Below are positions 8,684 through 18,155 of a stretch of 64,000 nt of DNA, piece by piece. The DNA is taken from assembly GCA_963422445.2 (NCBI GenBank), contig OY729512.2, forward strand, positions 5,890,001-5,954,000, in the 5' to 3' direction. Within the stretch, counting starts at the first letter, position 1, and each line of letters starts with the position of its first letter. A model generated the notes under the pieces. The model was not told where the DNA came from. It searched no databases and was given only the letters and a program-made list of their open reading frames with translations. Source of the DNA: G963422445 sp963422445. GTDB taxonomy: Bacteria > Pseudomonadota > Alphaproteobacteria > Thalassobaculales > Thalassobaculaceae. The translations under genes and the position numbers were made by a program.

Positions 8684-9999
8684 CCCTTGGCATCGGCATC
8701 ATGATGTTCCCGGCGCTGATGATCTGCATCTTCATCGGCTTCCCGGTTGCCTTCTCGCTCATGGGCGTCGCGTTGTTTTTCGGTTACTACCGGTTCGGCG
8801 ATGCCCTGGTTCATCAACTTGTCGCCAAGGTGGATGACGTTGCATCCTATTACGTCCTGGCCGCGGTGCCGCTTTTCGTGTTCATGGGTGCGATGCTGGA
8901 GCGTTCCGGTATCGCCGAACGCCTGTTCGAGGCGATCCATCTGTGGACCCGGCGCCTGCCTGGCGGCCTCGCCGTCGGCACCGTGCTCCTCTGCGTTGTC
9001 TTTGCCGCGGCGAGCGGCGTCGTCGGCGCGACGGAGTCAGTGGTCGGGCTGCTGGCAATCCCGGTCATGCTGCGTTACGCCTATGACAAGGGCCTGATCT
9101 CCGGCACGATCTGCGCCGGCGGTTCGCTCGGAACGATCATTCCGCCGTCCGTGGTGGTCGTCATCTTGGGCCCCGTTGCCGATGTATCGGTCGGTGACCT
9201 GTTTGTCGGCATGCTGTTCCCCGGTCTGATCCTGGCCGGCCTGTACATTGCCTATATTCTCGGGCGGTGCATCATTCGGCCCCAGGACGGACCGAGCCTG
9301 CCACCGGACGAGAATGAACCAGGTCTGTTCCAGAAACTCTTTATCACCGTAACGGCGCTGGTTCCGCCGCTGGTCCTGATCTTCTCGGTTCTGGGCACGA
9401 TCATGCTAGGCTGGGCAACGCCGACCGAAGCGGCAGCAATGGGCGCCATCGGCACGGTGATTATGACCTTGGTCTACGGAACCTTCAGCTTCTCGATCCT
9501 GCAGGAAGCATTCCTGAAAACCCTGCAGATCACCGCGATGATTCTGACTATTCTTCTCGGCGGCACCATGTTCGCCGGCGTCTTCGTCGCCCTTGGCGGT
9601 ATCAGCGCGGTATCGAACCTGCTGGAAGCGGCCAATCTCACGGCCTGGCCAACCATGATCATCTTGATGGTGATCGCCTTCATCGCGGGATTCGTGCTCG
9701 ACCTGATCTCGATCATCCTGATCATCATTCCGATCGCCATTGCAGTGCTGCGAAGCATGGGGGTCGACGATGTCTGGTTCTGCATCATGTTCCTGGTCGT
9801 GATCCAGACGAGCTATCTCACGCCGCCCATGGCGCCGGCGATCTTCTATCTCCGCGGCATCAGTCCGCCGGAAATCCGGCTCTCGGACATGTACCGGGGG
9901 GTGGTGCCGTTCATCGTGCTGGAGTTCATCTGTCTGGGCCTTGTGATGGCGTTCCCGGGTCTGGCGCTTTGGTTACCGGATGTCGTCTTTAACCAGTGA
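8680..9999 (+). CDS. TRAP transporter large permease (DctM type)
   Basis: This 439-aa protein has about twelve hydrophobic segments. Recognisable DctM features are VPLFVFMGAMLERSG near residue 66, the GSLGTIIPPS loop near 148, ATPTEAAAMGAIG, and QTSYLTPPMAPAIFYLRG near 370. It is coupled to the small permease. The substrate is set by an absent or distant DctP protein and cannot be predicted. Confidence 0.9.
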   Translation: MTLGIGIMMFPALMICIFIGFPVAFSLMGVALFFGYYRFGDALVHQLVAKVDDVASYYVLAAVPLFVFMGAMLERSGIAERLFEAIHLWTRRLPGGLAVGTVLLCVVFAAASGVVGATESVVGLLAIPVMLRYAYDKGLISGTICAGGSLGTIIPPSVVVVILGPVADVSVGDLFVGMLFPGLILAGLYIAYILGRCIIRPQDGPSLPPDENEPGLFQKLFITVTALVPPLVLIFSVLGTIMLGWATPTEAAAMGAIGTVIMTLVYGTFSFSILQEAFLKTLQITAMILTILLGGTMFAGVFVALGGISAVSNLLEAANLTAWPTMIILMVIAFIAGFVLDLISIILIIIPIAIAVLRSMGVDDVWFCIMFLVVIQTSYLTPPMAPAIFYLRGISPPEIRLSDMYRGVVPFIVLEFICLGLVMAFPGLALWLPDVVFNQ

Positions 10000-10017
10000 C
10001 GGGGTCCACTGCCGCAC

Positions 10018-10043
10018 CGGGGTCGGGGTTTCGGCCGGCCCCG
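10018..10043 (+). terminator. GC-rich hairpin after dctM
   Basis: A CGGGGTCGG stem pairs with CCGGCCCCG around a short loop, 18 bp after the dctM stop. There is no T tract, so it may be a Rho-dependent pause or an mRNA-stabilising hairpin rather than an intrinsic terminator. Confidence 0.3.
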
Positions 10044-10147
10044 TGACGTGATAGACTGGTTCGCGCGAAGCGACTGTTTCCGCGGTCCTCGCGCAAGCTG
10101 GACACGACCCCGGGGCACCGGAATGAAAGACGGGAGGATCTTGTGCC

Positions 10148-10918
10148 ATGATGAGTGAACGGCAGAGCCGGTTTCGTAACGGATACCGGGCAAAGATTGA
10201 CGGCTGGTACAACGGCTATCTGCATATCGCGATAATCTACGGGATCGGCCTGACCGCGATGTGGATATTCGCGCAGCATGTCGCCAATGTGCAGTGGTAC
10301 GAGTGGCTGGTCATTCCCGTCACGATCGTCGCATGCAATATCTTCGAGTGGTTCCTGCACAAACATGTCATGCACCGGCGGATCAATATCACGGGTCTCC
10401 GCGCCATCTATGAACGTCATACCCTGAACCATCACCAGTTTTTCACCGATGAAGAAGTCAGGTTTCGCGATCATGGCGACTGGCGTGTCACGGTGTTCCC
10501 GCCCTATGCCCTGGTTGTATTCATCATGATGTCGCTGCCTGGCGTCGCCGTGTTCGGCTTCCTGTTCGGATCGAATGTCGGCTGGCTGTTCATCAGCACC
10601 ACGACCGGGATGTATCTGACCTACGAGTTCATGCATTTCTGCTGTCATGTCGACGAGAACATGTTCGTGCGGCACATGCCCTTCATCAACACGTTGCGCC
10701 GCCATCATGTGGCACATCACAACAAGTCGCTGATGATGGAGGTCAACATGAATCTGACCTTCCCGATCGCCGATTGGCTGTTCGCAACGTCGGATCTGAA
10801 CCGGGGCCTGCTCGGACACCTGTTCAACGGATACAGCACGAAGCATCTGAAAAGCGACCTTCGCACACGGCCGCGAACGCCGCTGGAAGCGGGCAGCGGC
10901 CTGATGCCGGCCGACTGA
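10148..10918 (+). CDS. Membrane di-iron hydroxylase/desaturase (fatty acid hydroxylase superfamily)
   Basis: This 256-aa integral membrane protein has four hydrophobic stretches and the histidine clusters of the sterol desaturase/fatty acid hydroxylase superfamily: H71-x4-H76 (HKHVMH), H91-x3-HH (HTLNHH), H163-x3-H167 and HH186-x2-HH190 (HHVAHH). These would bind a di-iron centre facing the cytoplasm. The substrate is unknown; lipids or carotenoids are the usual ones. It stands alone between two GC-rich hairpins. Confidence 0.8.
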   Translation: MMSERQSRFRNGYRAKIDGWYNGYLHIAIIYGIGLTAMWIFAQHVANVQWYEWLVIPVTIVACNIFEWFLHKHVMHRRINITGLRAIYERHTLNHHQFFTDEEVRFRDHGDWRVTVFPPYALVVFIMMSLPGVAVFGFLFGSNVGWLFISTTTGMYLTYEFMHFCCHVDENMFVRHMPFINTLRRHHVAHHNKSLMMEVNMNLTFPIADWLFATSDLNRGLLGHLFNGYSTKHLKSDLRTRPRTPLEAGSGLMPAD

Positions 10919-10957
10919 CGACGGACAGGCCCCACTCGGCCGAATCTGACCTTGTCC

Positions 10958-10978
10958 GGGCCGGTGCTTCGCCGGCCC
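10958..10978 (+). terminator. Stem-loop after the hydroxylase gene
   Basis: GGGCCGG pairs perfectly with CCGGCCC around a 7-base loop (TGCTTCG), 40 bp after the hydroxylase stop. It is followed by GTTCAGTTTG, a poor T tract. It is probably a weak terminator between this gene and the peptidase gene. Confidence 0.4.
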
Positions 10979-11007
10979 GTTCAGTTTGATCCCGATGCGA
11001 GGACCGA

Positions 11008-12006
11008 ATGACCCTATCTGCCGACTATTCCGGCCTCATCGTCGACGGCACCCAATATGCGAAATGGGATCGGACGGTTTTCGAGGACATGCGTAACGGC
11101 GGCGTGACCTGCGTCAACGCCACACTGGTGTATTGGGAATCGGCCCGCGAAACCCTTGCCATCCTCGGCCGCTGGAATCGGCTGTTCGAGCAGAACGCCG
11201 ATCTGATCATGCCCGCCGGGTCGGGGGACGATGTGCGCCGGGCGCATGACCTTGGCAAGACCGCGATCACATTCGCGTTTCAGCATTGCTCTCCGGTCGA
11301 GGAAGATATCGATCTCGTGGAGATCATGCACCGGCTTGGCGTCCGGTTCATGCAACTCAGTTACAACAACCAGAGCCTGTGCGCGACCGGCTGTTACGAA
11401 GACGAGGATACCGGTATCACCCGGTTCGGGCGCCAGGTGGTCCGCGAGATGAACCGGGTCGGCATGGTGATCGACATGTCGCATTCCGGCGAACGGTCGA
11501 CCTTTCATGCCATCGAACTGTCGGAACGCCCGATTGCGATTACCCATGCCAACCCGCATAGCTGGCATCCGGCCTTGCGCAACAAGTCCGACGATCTCCT
11601 GAAGGCTCTCGCCGGGTCCGGCGGCATGCTCGGATTTTCAATGTACCCGTTCCATCTGAGAAACCGATCGGATTGCACGCTTGAGGACTTCTGCGACATG
11701 ATCGCGCGAACCGCGGATCTCATGGGCATCGAGCGGATCGCGATCGGGTCGGATCTGGTGCAGGGTCATGATGACAGTGTAGTCGAGTGGATGCGGAACG
11801 GACGCTGGACCCGGGACAAGGATTTTGGTGAAGGCAGCGCGGCCAATGCCGGCTGGCCTGCCCCTGTCTCCTGGTTTTCCAGCAATCAGGACTTCCGGAA
11901 CATCGCGGCCGGACTTCGGGCACACGGCTTCGATGAGGACGGAATTGACGCAATCATGGGTCTCAACTGGCTGCGGTTCTTCGACGAGAGTTTCGGGTCA
12001 GCCTGA
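11008..12006 (+). CDS. Membrane dipeptidase-like protein (peptidase M19 family)
   Basis: This 332-aa protein has the M19 layout: a FQHCSPVEED strand where the bridging acid lies, a RFMQLSYNNQSL segment, VIDMSH near residue 155, ITHANPHSWHPALRNKSDD and GGMLGFS. The usual N-terminal His-x-Asp metal motif is replaced by DGTQYAKWD, so one metal site may be altered. In the family these zinc enzymes cleave dipeptides or N-acyl amino acids. The stop lies 3 bp before the next start, which implies an operon with the following two genes. Confidence 0.75.
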   Translation: MTLSADYSGLIVDGTQYAKWDRTVFEDMRNGGVTCVNATLVYWESARETLAILGRWNRLFEQNADLIMPAGSGDDVRRAHDLGKTAITFAFQHCSPVEEDIDLVEIMHRLGVRFMQLSYNNQSLCATGCYEDEDTGITRFGRQVVREMNRVGMVIDMSHSGERSTFHAIELSERPIAITHANPHSWHPALRNKSDDLLKALAGSGGMLGFSMYPFHLRNRSDCTLEDFCDMIARTADLMGIERIAIGSDLVQGHDDSVVEWMRNGRWTRDKDFGEGSAANAGWPAPVSWFSSNQDFRNIAAGLRAHGFDEDGIDAIMGLNWLRFFDESFGSA

Positions 12007-12009
12007 CCC

Positions 12010-13707
12010 ATGCCGCGGCAACCCGTGCCTGCACCTGACCGCACCGTCATGCTTCGATCGCCAGAATCCGTCATGCGGCTGTCACGGCTCGGTGCGTTTC
12101 ATCCGACCCGGATCAGCTTTGCCCGGACCCTGATCCGTCGCATGGCCAGGGAAAACTGGCAGATCAACTGTTCCTCTGTGATCCTCGACGGTGCCGGCAA
12201 AGGGACCGTGATCTACCACATCATGATGCCGGAGACCGCGCTCTGGTTCGTGGTCTTCGCCGATCATCTCGACGCAGCGGACCGGACCGATCGTGTCATC
12301 GCCGAAAAGTGGGACACGACGTTCACGTTGACGACAGCCGAGCCGACGGAACCGGACCTCGAGCGATTGCGCCGTAACGTGCCGTTGCAGGAAGCCGGGC
12401 GCTGCTCGCCGAAGGAACTGGTTCTGAGCCGGGCAAACAAGAGCGTCCGGTTGTTCGAGCATGTCGTGGACGCTCTGGCCCGCGGTGAACAGCCGTCACG
12501 CGCAAAACTCCGCGAGGTGGGCTACCTGGTCCGCACCACGGCAGTCTACGGAAATGGCAAATTTGGTCTCGCCGATTTTGCACTGTTGCAATCCGACGCC
12601 CTGTTCAGGCTACCATTCCAGGCGGAGATGCTGTGCGTATTTCTGGCCCGTCAGTTCAGCCTCGACTGGGTCGAGCATATCGCGCGGCGGCGGGATCCGC
12701 AGCGTTTCGTTCCGTTGGCGTCGGACCTGAAACGATCAATTGGCGTCGGCAACGCCACTGGACTTGGTATGGCGCCCTTTCTAGTCGGGCATCCGAAACT
12801 GATCTGCCGCTGGATCTGGGCCCGCGAAACCGCCCTTGCCCGGGTCAGGTCGGTTCCGGCCACCGAGCCGGATCGGACTGCACGGTTTCATGGTCTGCTC
12901 GATCGCGCCGTTCGGCATGTCGCGCAATGGCAGGTCACCGACGACGGGCAACGCGTCCGCAACATCCAGCTGCTTGAGGATCTCGAAGATCTGCGACAGC
13001 AAGCGCTGCCGGACCCCGGAGATCGGCCGTGGGATGCGGTATTTGCCCGGGCCGGCGCACGGTATTCAGTGGAAACCCAGGAACTGGTCAACAGTATCCT
13101 GATCGAACTCCATCCCGAACTTGTCGATGATCTCGAGCAATGCACTGGATCGCGTGAGAATATGCCGATCGACGCGGGCATGACGCTCGCCCGGCTTCAG
13201 GCACTGATCGAAGACCGCTATCGATGGGCTCTCGATATCGATTTTTCCGGCAGGGACGCGCGTGCGCTGTTCTGGTACCGCTCGGAAGAGAAGGAGGAGC
13301 CCCGCCTTGGTATGCGTTTCGAAGAACCAGGGGCGGAGAAGGAAATGCCCATCGCCGTTGCACGCGATGTTGCCGCGCTGCGGGCGCGAATCGCGGCCTC
13401 GGATGCCGGTACAACTGCAACCTTCCTGTTGCAAGAGCCGGAATGGCGCGAAACGGTCCGCCGCGTCCAGGCGCTCGCCGCCTGTCCGTTTGCCGAAGTC
13501 CGCGACAACCTGATCGACCGCACCTGCAGGCCGATCGATCTTCTGCGGTGCAAACTCGCGATCTTCGGGGCCGTTCGATTCGACCCGAAATCCGACCTCT
13601 GGACCCGGATCACGCTGTTTCAGGGCGCGCCCCTAGCTGATCGACTGGATGCCACCGATGCCGACGACTGGGCTTTTCCGTATCTCGGCGACGGGATTGG
13701 TCCATGA
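12010..13707 (+). CDS. Uncharacterised 565-aa protein
   Basis: I do not recognise a named domain. The protein is hydrophilic and soluble, with no signal peptide or membrane segment. The N-terminal part (about residues 15-190) has alternating strands and helices (SLGAFHPT-like start, then ALWFVVFADHLDA), and the rest is mostly helical and rich in Arg/Asp. It starts 4 bp after the M19 gene and its stop overlaps the start of the DUF3726-like gene (ATGA). Such tight packing suggests a shared pathway. An alternative start is at 12049. Confidence 0.7.
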   Translation: MPRQPVPAPDRTVMLRSPESVMRLSRLGAFHPTRISFARTLIRRMARENWQINCSSVILDGAGKGTVIYHIMMPETALWFVVFADHLDAADRTDRVIAEKWDTTFTLTTAEPTEPDLERLRRNVPLQEAGRCSPKELVLSRANKSVRLFEHVVDALARGEQPSRAKLREVGYLVRTTAVYGNGKFGLADFALLQSDALFRLPFQAEMLCVFLARQFSLDWVEHIARRRDPQRFVPLASDLKRSIGVGNATGLGMAPFLVGHPKLICRWIWARETALARVRSVPATEPDRTARFHGLLDRAVRHVAQWQVTDDGQRVRNIQLLEDLEDLRQQALPDPGDRPWDAVFARAGARYSVETQELVNSILIELHPELVDDLEQCTGSRENMPIDAGMTLARLQALIEDRYRWALDIDFSGRDARALFWYRSEEKEEPRLGMRFEEPGAEKEMPIAVARDVAALRARIAASDAGTTATFLLQEPEWRETVRRVQALAACPFAEVRDNLIDRTCRPIDLLRCKLAIFGAVRFDPKSDLWTRITLFQGAPLADRLDATDADDWAFPYLGDGIGP

Positions 13708-14360
13708 GCCTGCAGATATCGCATGCCGAATTGCGGCAAACCAGCCTGAAAGCGCTGGAAGGTCTCGGGCTGCCCTATGGTCTTGCTTACGATGTGGCGG
13801 CCAACATCGTCTGGCTCGAGGACCGCGGATTGCCGGGAGTGCGACTGCTGGCCCACGAGATTGCACGATCTGATGGGTCCGTGTCCTGGCGCTGTCCCGA
13901 ACTCAGCGACAATGGCACCGCGGTGACACTGTACATGCGCGAGGCCACCGGTCTGTGTCTCGCCCCTGGCGCCATCGATTGTCTGCACGAACGCCGGTTG
14001 GTGACAGTTCCCGACTGCCGGGTGGCCTTGCTGTTCGTTGCCGAGGCGGCACGTCGCTCGCCGGGCCCGCCCGGCCCAGGCATCAGAATCGCGGCGGGCG
14101 CCGCCGATGCCTGGTGCAAGAACGGCGAAGCAACGCTGTCAGGGACGTTCGAAAGGGCATCCGTTCCGGTCATTTTGCAGCATGGCGGCATCATGTCCGA
14201 CGGCCGGATGACGGCGCGGAATCCGGCGCTTTATCGGACCGGGTTTCCGGTTCAGTCCGAGATCTGGGAGATTGTCACGACCGCGGCGCGGCGTATTCTG
14301 GTTCCGGCCAGTACCCGGTCGCGTGGCGGTGCGGGCGCGGAAGTTGACGACAGCCTTTGA
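13704..14360 (+). CDS. DUF3726-like protein
   Basis: This 218-aa soluble protein begins MSLQISHAELRQTSLKALEG, then LPYGLAYDVAANIVWLEDRG. The pattern of a short helix, a GLPxGLA motif and a WL...GLPG segment matches my memory of DUF3726 proteins. No catalytic residues can be assigned. The start codon overlaps the stop of the preceding 565-aa gene, so the two are very likely partners. The function is unknown. Confidence 0.55.
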   Translation: MSLQISHAELRQTSLKALEGLGLPYGLAYDVAANIVWLEDRGLPGVRLLAHEIARSDGSVSWRCPELSDNGTAVTLYMREATGLCLAPGAIDCLHERRLVTVPDCRVALLFVAEAARRSPGPPGPGIRIAAGAADAWCKNGEATLSGTFERASVPVILQHGGIMSDGRMTARNPALYRTGFPVQSEIWEIVTTAARRILVPASTRSRGGAGAEVDDSL

Positions 14361-14381
14361 CAGGGATCGATGACCGCAGGT

Positions 14382-15407
14382 TCAGGCTGCATCACGGAAA
14401 TATGCCGCGAAAGCGCTGGCGGTCGCAGCGATATCGCCTTCTCCAACATCGCGGTGGATGACAAGACGAAAAGTCGGCGGACGGCCGCCGATCAGGATGC
14501 CGCTGGACTTCATGTGCGCCTGGAGTGCGGACCGGTGGTCATCGGCGACCCGGATGAAAAGCATGTTGGTGTTGGCGCCCTGCGGCTCGGTCTCGATCCC
14601 CGGTATCTGCGCGAGTTCGGAGGCAAGGCGGGATGCCAGCCGATGATCGTCGGCCAGTCTGTCGATCTGCCGGCGGACGGCGACGAGGCCGCAGGCCGCG
14701 AGAATGCCGGCCTGACGCATACCACCGCCCAGCATCTTCCTTGCCCGTTTTGCCTCTTCGATAAACGCCGCGGATCCGACCAGAACCGAACCGACCGGCG
14801 CCCCCAGCCCCTTGGACAGACAGAGCGAGACGGTATCGAAACCGCGCGTCAGATCCTTCGGTCCGCATCGGTTGGCAATTGCGGCATTCATCAGCCGGGC
14901 GCCATCGAGATGGCATGCGAGACCGTGCATTTTCGCCAACCCCGTAGCGGCCGCCATGTAGTCCGGCGACAAGGCCTTTCCGTTATGGGTGTTTTCGAAG
15001 CAGATCAGTCTGGTCCGCGGAAAATGGACATCCTCGGTCTTGATCCGGGCCTCGACGGTGTCGAGATCTATTGACCCGTCATCAAGAACCGGCACGGTTT
15101 GCGGCACTACCCCGCCGAGCGCCGCGGTGCCGCCGGCCTCGGCGCGATAGACGTGGTAGGCTTCGCCGATGATGTATTCCTCGCCCCGTCCGCAGTGGGT
15201 CAAGACAGCCGTGAAATTCGACTGCGTGCCAGAGGTCACGAAGAGCCCGGCTTCGAAACCAAGCATGTCGGCGACTATTTCCTGCAGCTCTATGACCGTG
15301 GGATCGTCACCATAAACATCGTCGCCGAGTTCCGCGCTGGCCATGGCGTCGTACATCTCGGGCGAAGGTCTGGTGACGGTATCGCTGCGCAGATCGATCA
15401 TGGCCAT
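14382..15407 (-). CDS. ltaE: Low-specificity L-threonine aldolase
   Basis: This 341-aa PLP enzyme of fold type I splits L-threonine or allo-threonine to glycine and acetaldehyde. It shows the family start MIDLRSDTVTRPSPEM, GDDVYGDDP (28-36), the cofactor-stacking His85 in GEAYH, HLDGAR with Asp168, and the Schiff-base Lys199 in SLCLSKGLGAP. The length is normal. I used the ATG at 15407; another ATG two codons later is equally possible. It converges on the DUF3726-like gene with 21 bp between the stops. Confidence 0.9.
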   Translation of the reverse strand: MAMIDLRSDTVTRPSPEMYDAMASAELGDDVYGDDPTVIELQEIVADMLGFEAGLFVTSGTQSNFTAVLTHCGRGEEYIIGEAYHVYRAEAGGTAALGGVVPQTVPVLDDGSIDLDTVEARIKTEDVHFPRTRLICFENTHNGKALSPDYMAAATGLAKMHGLACHLDGARLMNAAIANRCGPKDLTRGFDTVSLCLSKGLGAPVGSVLVGSAAFIEEAKRARKMLGGGMRQAGILAACGLVAVRRQIDRLADDHRLASRLASELAQIPGIETEPQGANTNMLFIRVADDHRSALQAHMKSSGILIGGRPPTFRLVIHRDVGEGDIAATASAFAAYFRDAA

Positions 15408-15565
15408 TGCCTCAGTGGTAACATCCGGTGGGCGATTGTGCCGCGACGCATGAGTAGGGTCAATCGGCATGCCCTGACGGGAACCCCGGTCATTCGTTGC
15501 GAACCTGTGGATTGACTTGTGTTGGTGATGCGATACGCGCCGCTGAAGCAGCGGCACAACGACTG

Positions 15566-15940
15566 TCAGTTCGGCGCAAAGCCCGGATTGCGGATCAATC
15601 CGATCGTGTTGCCCCAGGGGTCGTTCAACGAGGCAACCACGATATCGCCACCAACATTGACTGGTGGCTCGACCAGGGTCGCGCCGCATGAGAGAAAATA
15701 TGCGACCGCACGTTCCATGTCGTCGACGCCCCAATAGGCCACCAGCCTGGCCGGACCGGCACCCGCCAGCGCCGTGTCATGCAGGAGCCCGAGTTCATAA
15801 CCGGCGATATTGAAGCCGGCATAGACCGAGTCATTAAAATACGGCTCGGAGCCAAACGCGCCGGTGTACCAGGTCACCGCCTCTTCAAGATCGGCCACCT
15901 TGTAGATCGCCGTCCGCAATCCCAGAATTGGTTCCGTCAT
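15566..15940 (-). CDS. VOC-family protein
   Basis: This 124-aa protein has two beta-alpha-beta-beta-beta modules of the glyoxalase/bleomycin-resistance fold: GLRTAIYKVADLEEAVTWYT in the first half and YWGVDDMERAVAYFLSCGA in the second, ending in a NDPWGNTIGLI strand. The start MTEPILG at 15940 is chosen because it aligns with the fold. The substrate is unknown. The start of this gene overlaps the 3-prime end of the broken Sel1 gene. Confidence 0.75.
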   Translation of the reverse strand: MTEPILGLRTAIYKVADLEEAVTWYTGAFGSEPYFNDSVYAGFNIAGYELGLLHDTALAGAGPARLVAYWGVDDMERAVAYFLSCGATLVEPPVNVGGDIVVASLNDPWGNTIGLIRNPGFAPN

Positions 15941-16394
15941 CCCTGTCCGTCCCTTCGACCTGCTGTGTCTTGAATGCCGGTATCGAACAAGGCCGACGGC
16001 CGTATCGCGCGGCCCTGTCATATGGTCGGCAGAAACCGAGAACGCCTAATGTAAAGTCTTTCACCCGTTCGAAAGCTTCATCGTGGGACTCGATAAACGC
16101 ATGCGCCTTCTCCGCGCCCTCCTGTTCTTCCGCCTCCGAATAGTTGTGCCAAGATGTTCGCCTGACCAGTTCGGTAGCCGAATCATTCTTCCCCGACAGG
16201 ATCATGGACACTTGCAGCCATTTCGATGACTCGATCATGTCGGCCTCAACGAAATTTCCCGTGAAATAAAAGACGGCGAGCATTCGCGCGGCATCGGGCC
16301 AAGCCTGTTCCGCCGCTTTGCGATACCAGTGCATAGCCATTTTCTCATCTTTCGCCACGTTCCTGCCGGTGATTAGGCTATCGGCATAATACAT

Positions 16395-17380
16395 CCTGAT
16401 TCCCACTCAAGCCAAGCGCAATTTGAGTAGCCGCTCCGGCATCGGCGGTGTCCGCAGCGCCACGTAAACCAGTCCGGGGACGATCTCGGGCAGGTCGAAG
16501 CGACGATTGAACCGGTCCACGATCTCCGCGAGATAGCGCTGGGCATATTTGGGACGAATCGCATGATAGGCGCCATGCAAGGCGCTCTTGATGTTGCCGA
16601 GGATCGTGTTCACCCATCGAAATTCGGGGCGCTCGACCGCGGCTTTCCCGCCGCCGGTCACCATCGGCTCATGAACGCAGCCTGCCGCGGTCACGCCATT
16701 GAAGCAGGTCAGCCCATCGGAGAGCACCTGCGTGCCCGGGCGGGATTTCGGTGAGACGGAAGCCCTCGACCACGGTGAGCGTCACCCGCTGCAGATATCC
16801 CTGTTCATTGGTCTCGACCGCGGCGACGAACGGGGTCTTGCCCGGCCCGCACTTGCCCCCGAGAGTAGGCATCGTCGCGTTGGACCGACCCGCCGAGCAG
16901 GTGCTCTCGGTCTCGCTCCATCATCACCTGCATCAGCGTGTGGCGCATGCGCCACGCCGCGTTGTAGGAGATGCCAAGTTGGCGGTGCAGCGTCATCGCC
17001 GATGTACCTTTCTTGTCCTGGGTCATGAAGTAGAGGCCCTGGAACCACACCGTCAGGGGCAGCTTGGTGGCCTCGAAGAGGGTGCCGGCGGTAATGGAGG
17101 TCTGGCGGTTGCAGCGATAGCACTGCTGGAGCTTGTGTGTGGTCAGCTGACAGCCTCGGTCGTGGCCGCAGTTCGGGCACACGAAACCGTTGGGCCAGCG
17201 CCATCGGTACAGGGCGTCGAAGCACTGCTGTTCGGTTCCATAGAGCGAGAGGAACGCGTTGAGGCTGATTCCTTTCTGGAACTGCACCGGGTTGCGGGCC
17301 ATGTGCATGTCCTTTTTCTATCATCAAATTACATGGCAGTATTCGATATTAAATACTGCTTAGATTCGAAGGTAATCAGG
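16395..17380 (-). mobile_element. IS1595-family element, copy A (decayed)
   Basis: The 986-bp element has related ends: CCTGATTCCCACTC at the left and GGTAATCAGG at the right. It is flanked by TAATACAT on the left. The right copy TAATATAT is split by the later MITE insertion. The 8-bp duplication fits IS1595. It sits inside the Sel1 gene. A second, more deleted copy is at 52412-53321. Confidence 0.8.
16407..17302 (-). pseudogene. IS1595-family transposase (frameshifted)
   Basis: The N-terminal two thirds read MARNPVQFQKGISLNAFLSL, then a zinc ribbon (FVCPNCGH...QCYRCNRQTS) and the TLPLTVWFQ-like segment of the family. The frame then breaks near 16870 and again near 16720, after which the C-terminal part continues to RLLKLRLA. 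The N-terminal domain is intact but a full transposase cannot be made. Confidence 0.8.
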
Positions 17381-17383
17381 TAA

Positions 17384-17494
17384 ACCGCTTATGCACGTGG
17401 CTCCGGTGAAACGCACATGTAGCGTTTGGCGTGCCGGGAATAGTCGACATCGGGGGTAACATCGTGTGCCACCGGAGCCACGTGCATAAGCGGT
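17384..17494 (+). mobile_element. 111-bp MITE, copy 3
   Basis: Identical layout to the other copies, with a perfect 8-bp target duplication TCAGGTAA at 17376-17383 and 17495-17502. It inserted across the junction of the right end of IS1595 copy A and its target duplication, so it came later. Confidence 0.95.
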
Positions 17495-18155
17495 TCAGGT
17501 AATATATTGCTGCGGAAATTTTCTGCTCCGCGGCTTGGCGTAGCAGTTCGGTTGCCCTGACGTTATCCGTTGAGACGCTTTGGCCAACCAGATACATATT
17601 CGCCAAACGAAGAGCGCCGATCGAATCGCCCTTTTCCGAAGGAACTTTACTTAAAGGACCACCGCTTTTTCAAGATCTCGCAGAACCGCGACGCCGCGCT
17701 GAGAGAATTCTCCAGAATACTGTACTCTGCTCGTTGCCGATCATTGAACACCCTCGCGATAAGGCATTGTGCAACGAGGTTGCCGTTCCGCGCCTTCTCA
17801 AGAAAGGCGGCGTCGGTGAATTTCAATATCTCGGCGTCCGTACCCCTGCCGGCTCTGTCGCATTCGCAGGCGCTGCCGATAGAATCATCGAAACAAATAT
17901 TGCTCCAAAGAATGTTCGCATAAGGGTGTCACACTTCCCGTACAGATCAGTCGAACGGATTACCGAAACGTCATGGCTGTTCCAGACAAGTTCATGATGG
18001 CCTGAGGTTAAACTACCCGACAGAGGCCGTTCAAGCGGTCAGGACTCGTAAAGAGGCGAACGAGCGGCTCGAAACCTCTCACCAATGGACAGACAGCTTG
18101 ACAAGGCAAAGCCCGTATAATCTGCTGGTTTCGCGTGATCATGATGGGGGTTTCC

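Larger units (their letters stand above)
15885..17921 (-). pseudogene. Exported Sel1-repeat protein, interrupted and frameshifted
   Basis: The gene starts at 17921 with a signal peptide (MRTFFGAIFVSMILSAAPANA). It is frameshifted soon after, again near 17655, and then interrupted by an IS1595-family element and a MITE. Removing the IS and one target duplication restores the frame exactly: AEQKISAAIYY joins ADSLITGRNVAKDEK. The product has Sel1/TPR-like repeats (GALRLANMYLVGQ; MHWYRKAAEQAWPDAARMLA; ESSKWLQVSMILSGK). Intact relatives are periplasmic scaffold proteins. The frameshifts show that it is not functional. Confidence 0.75.
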
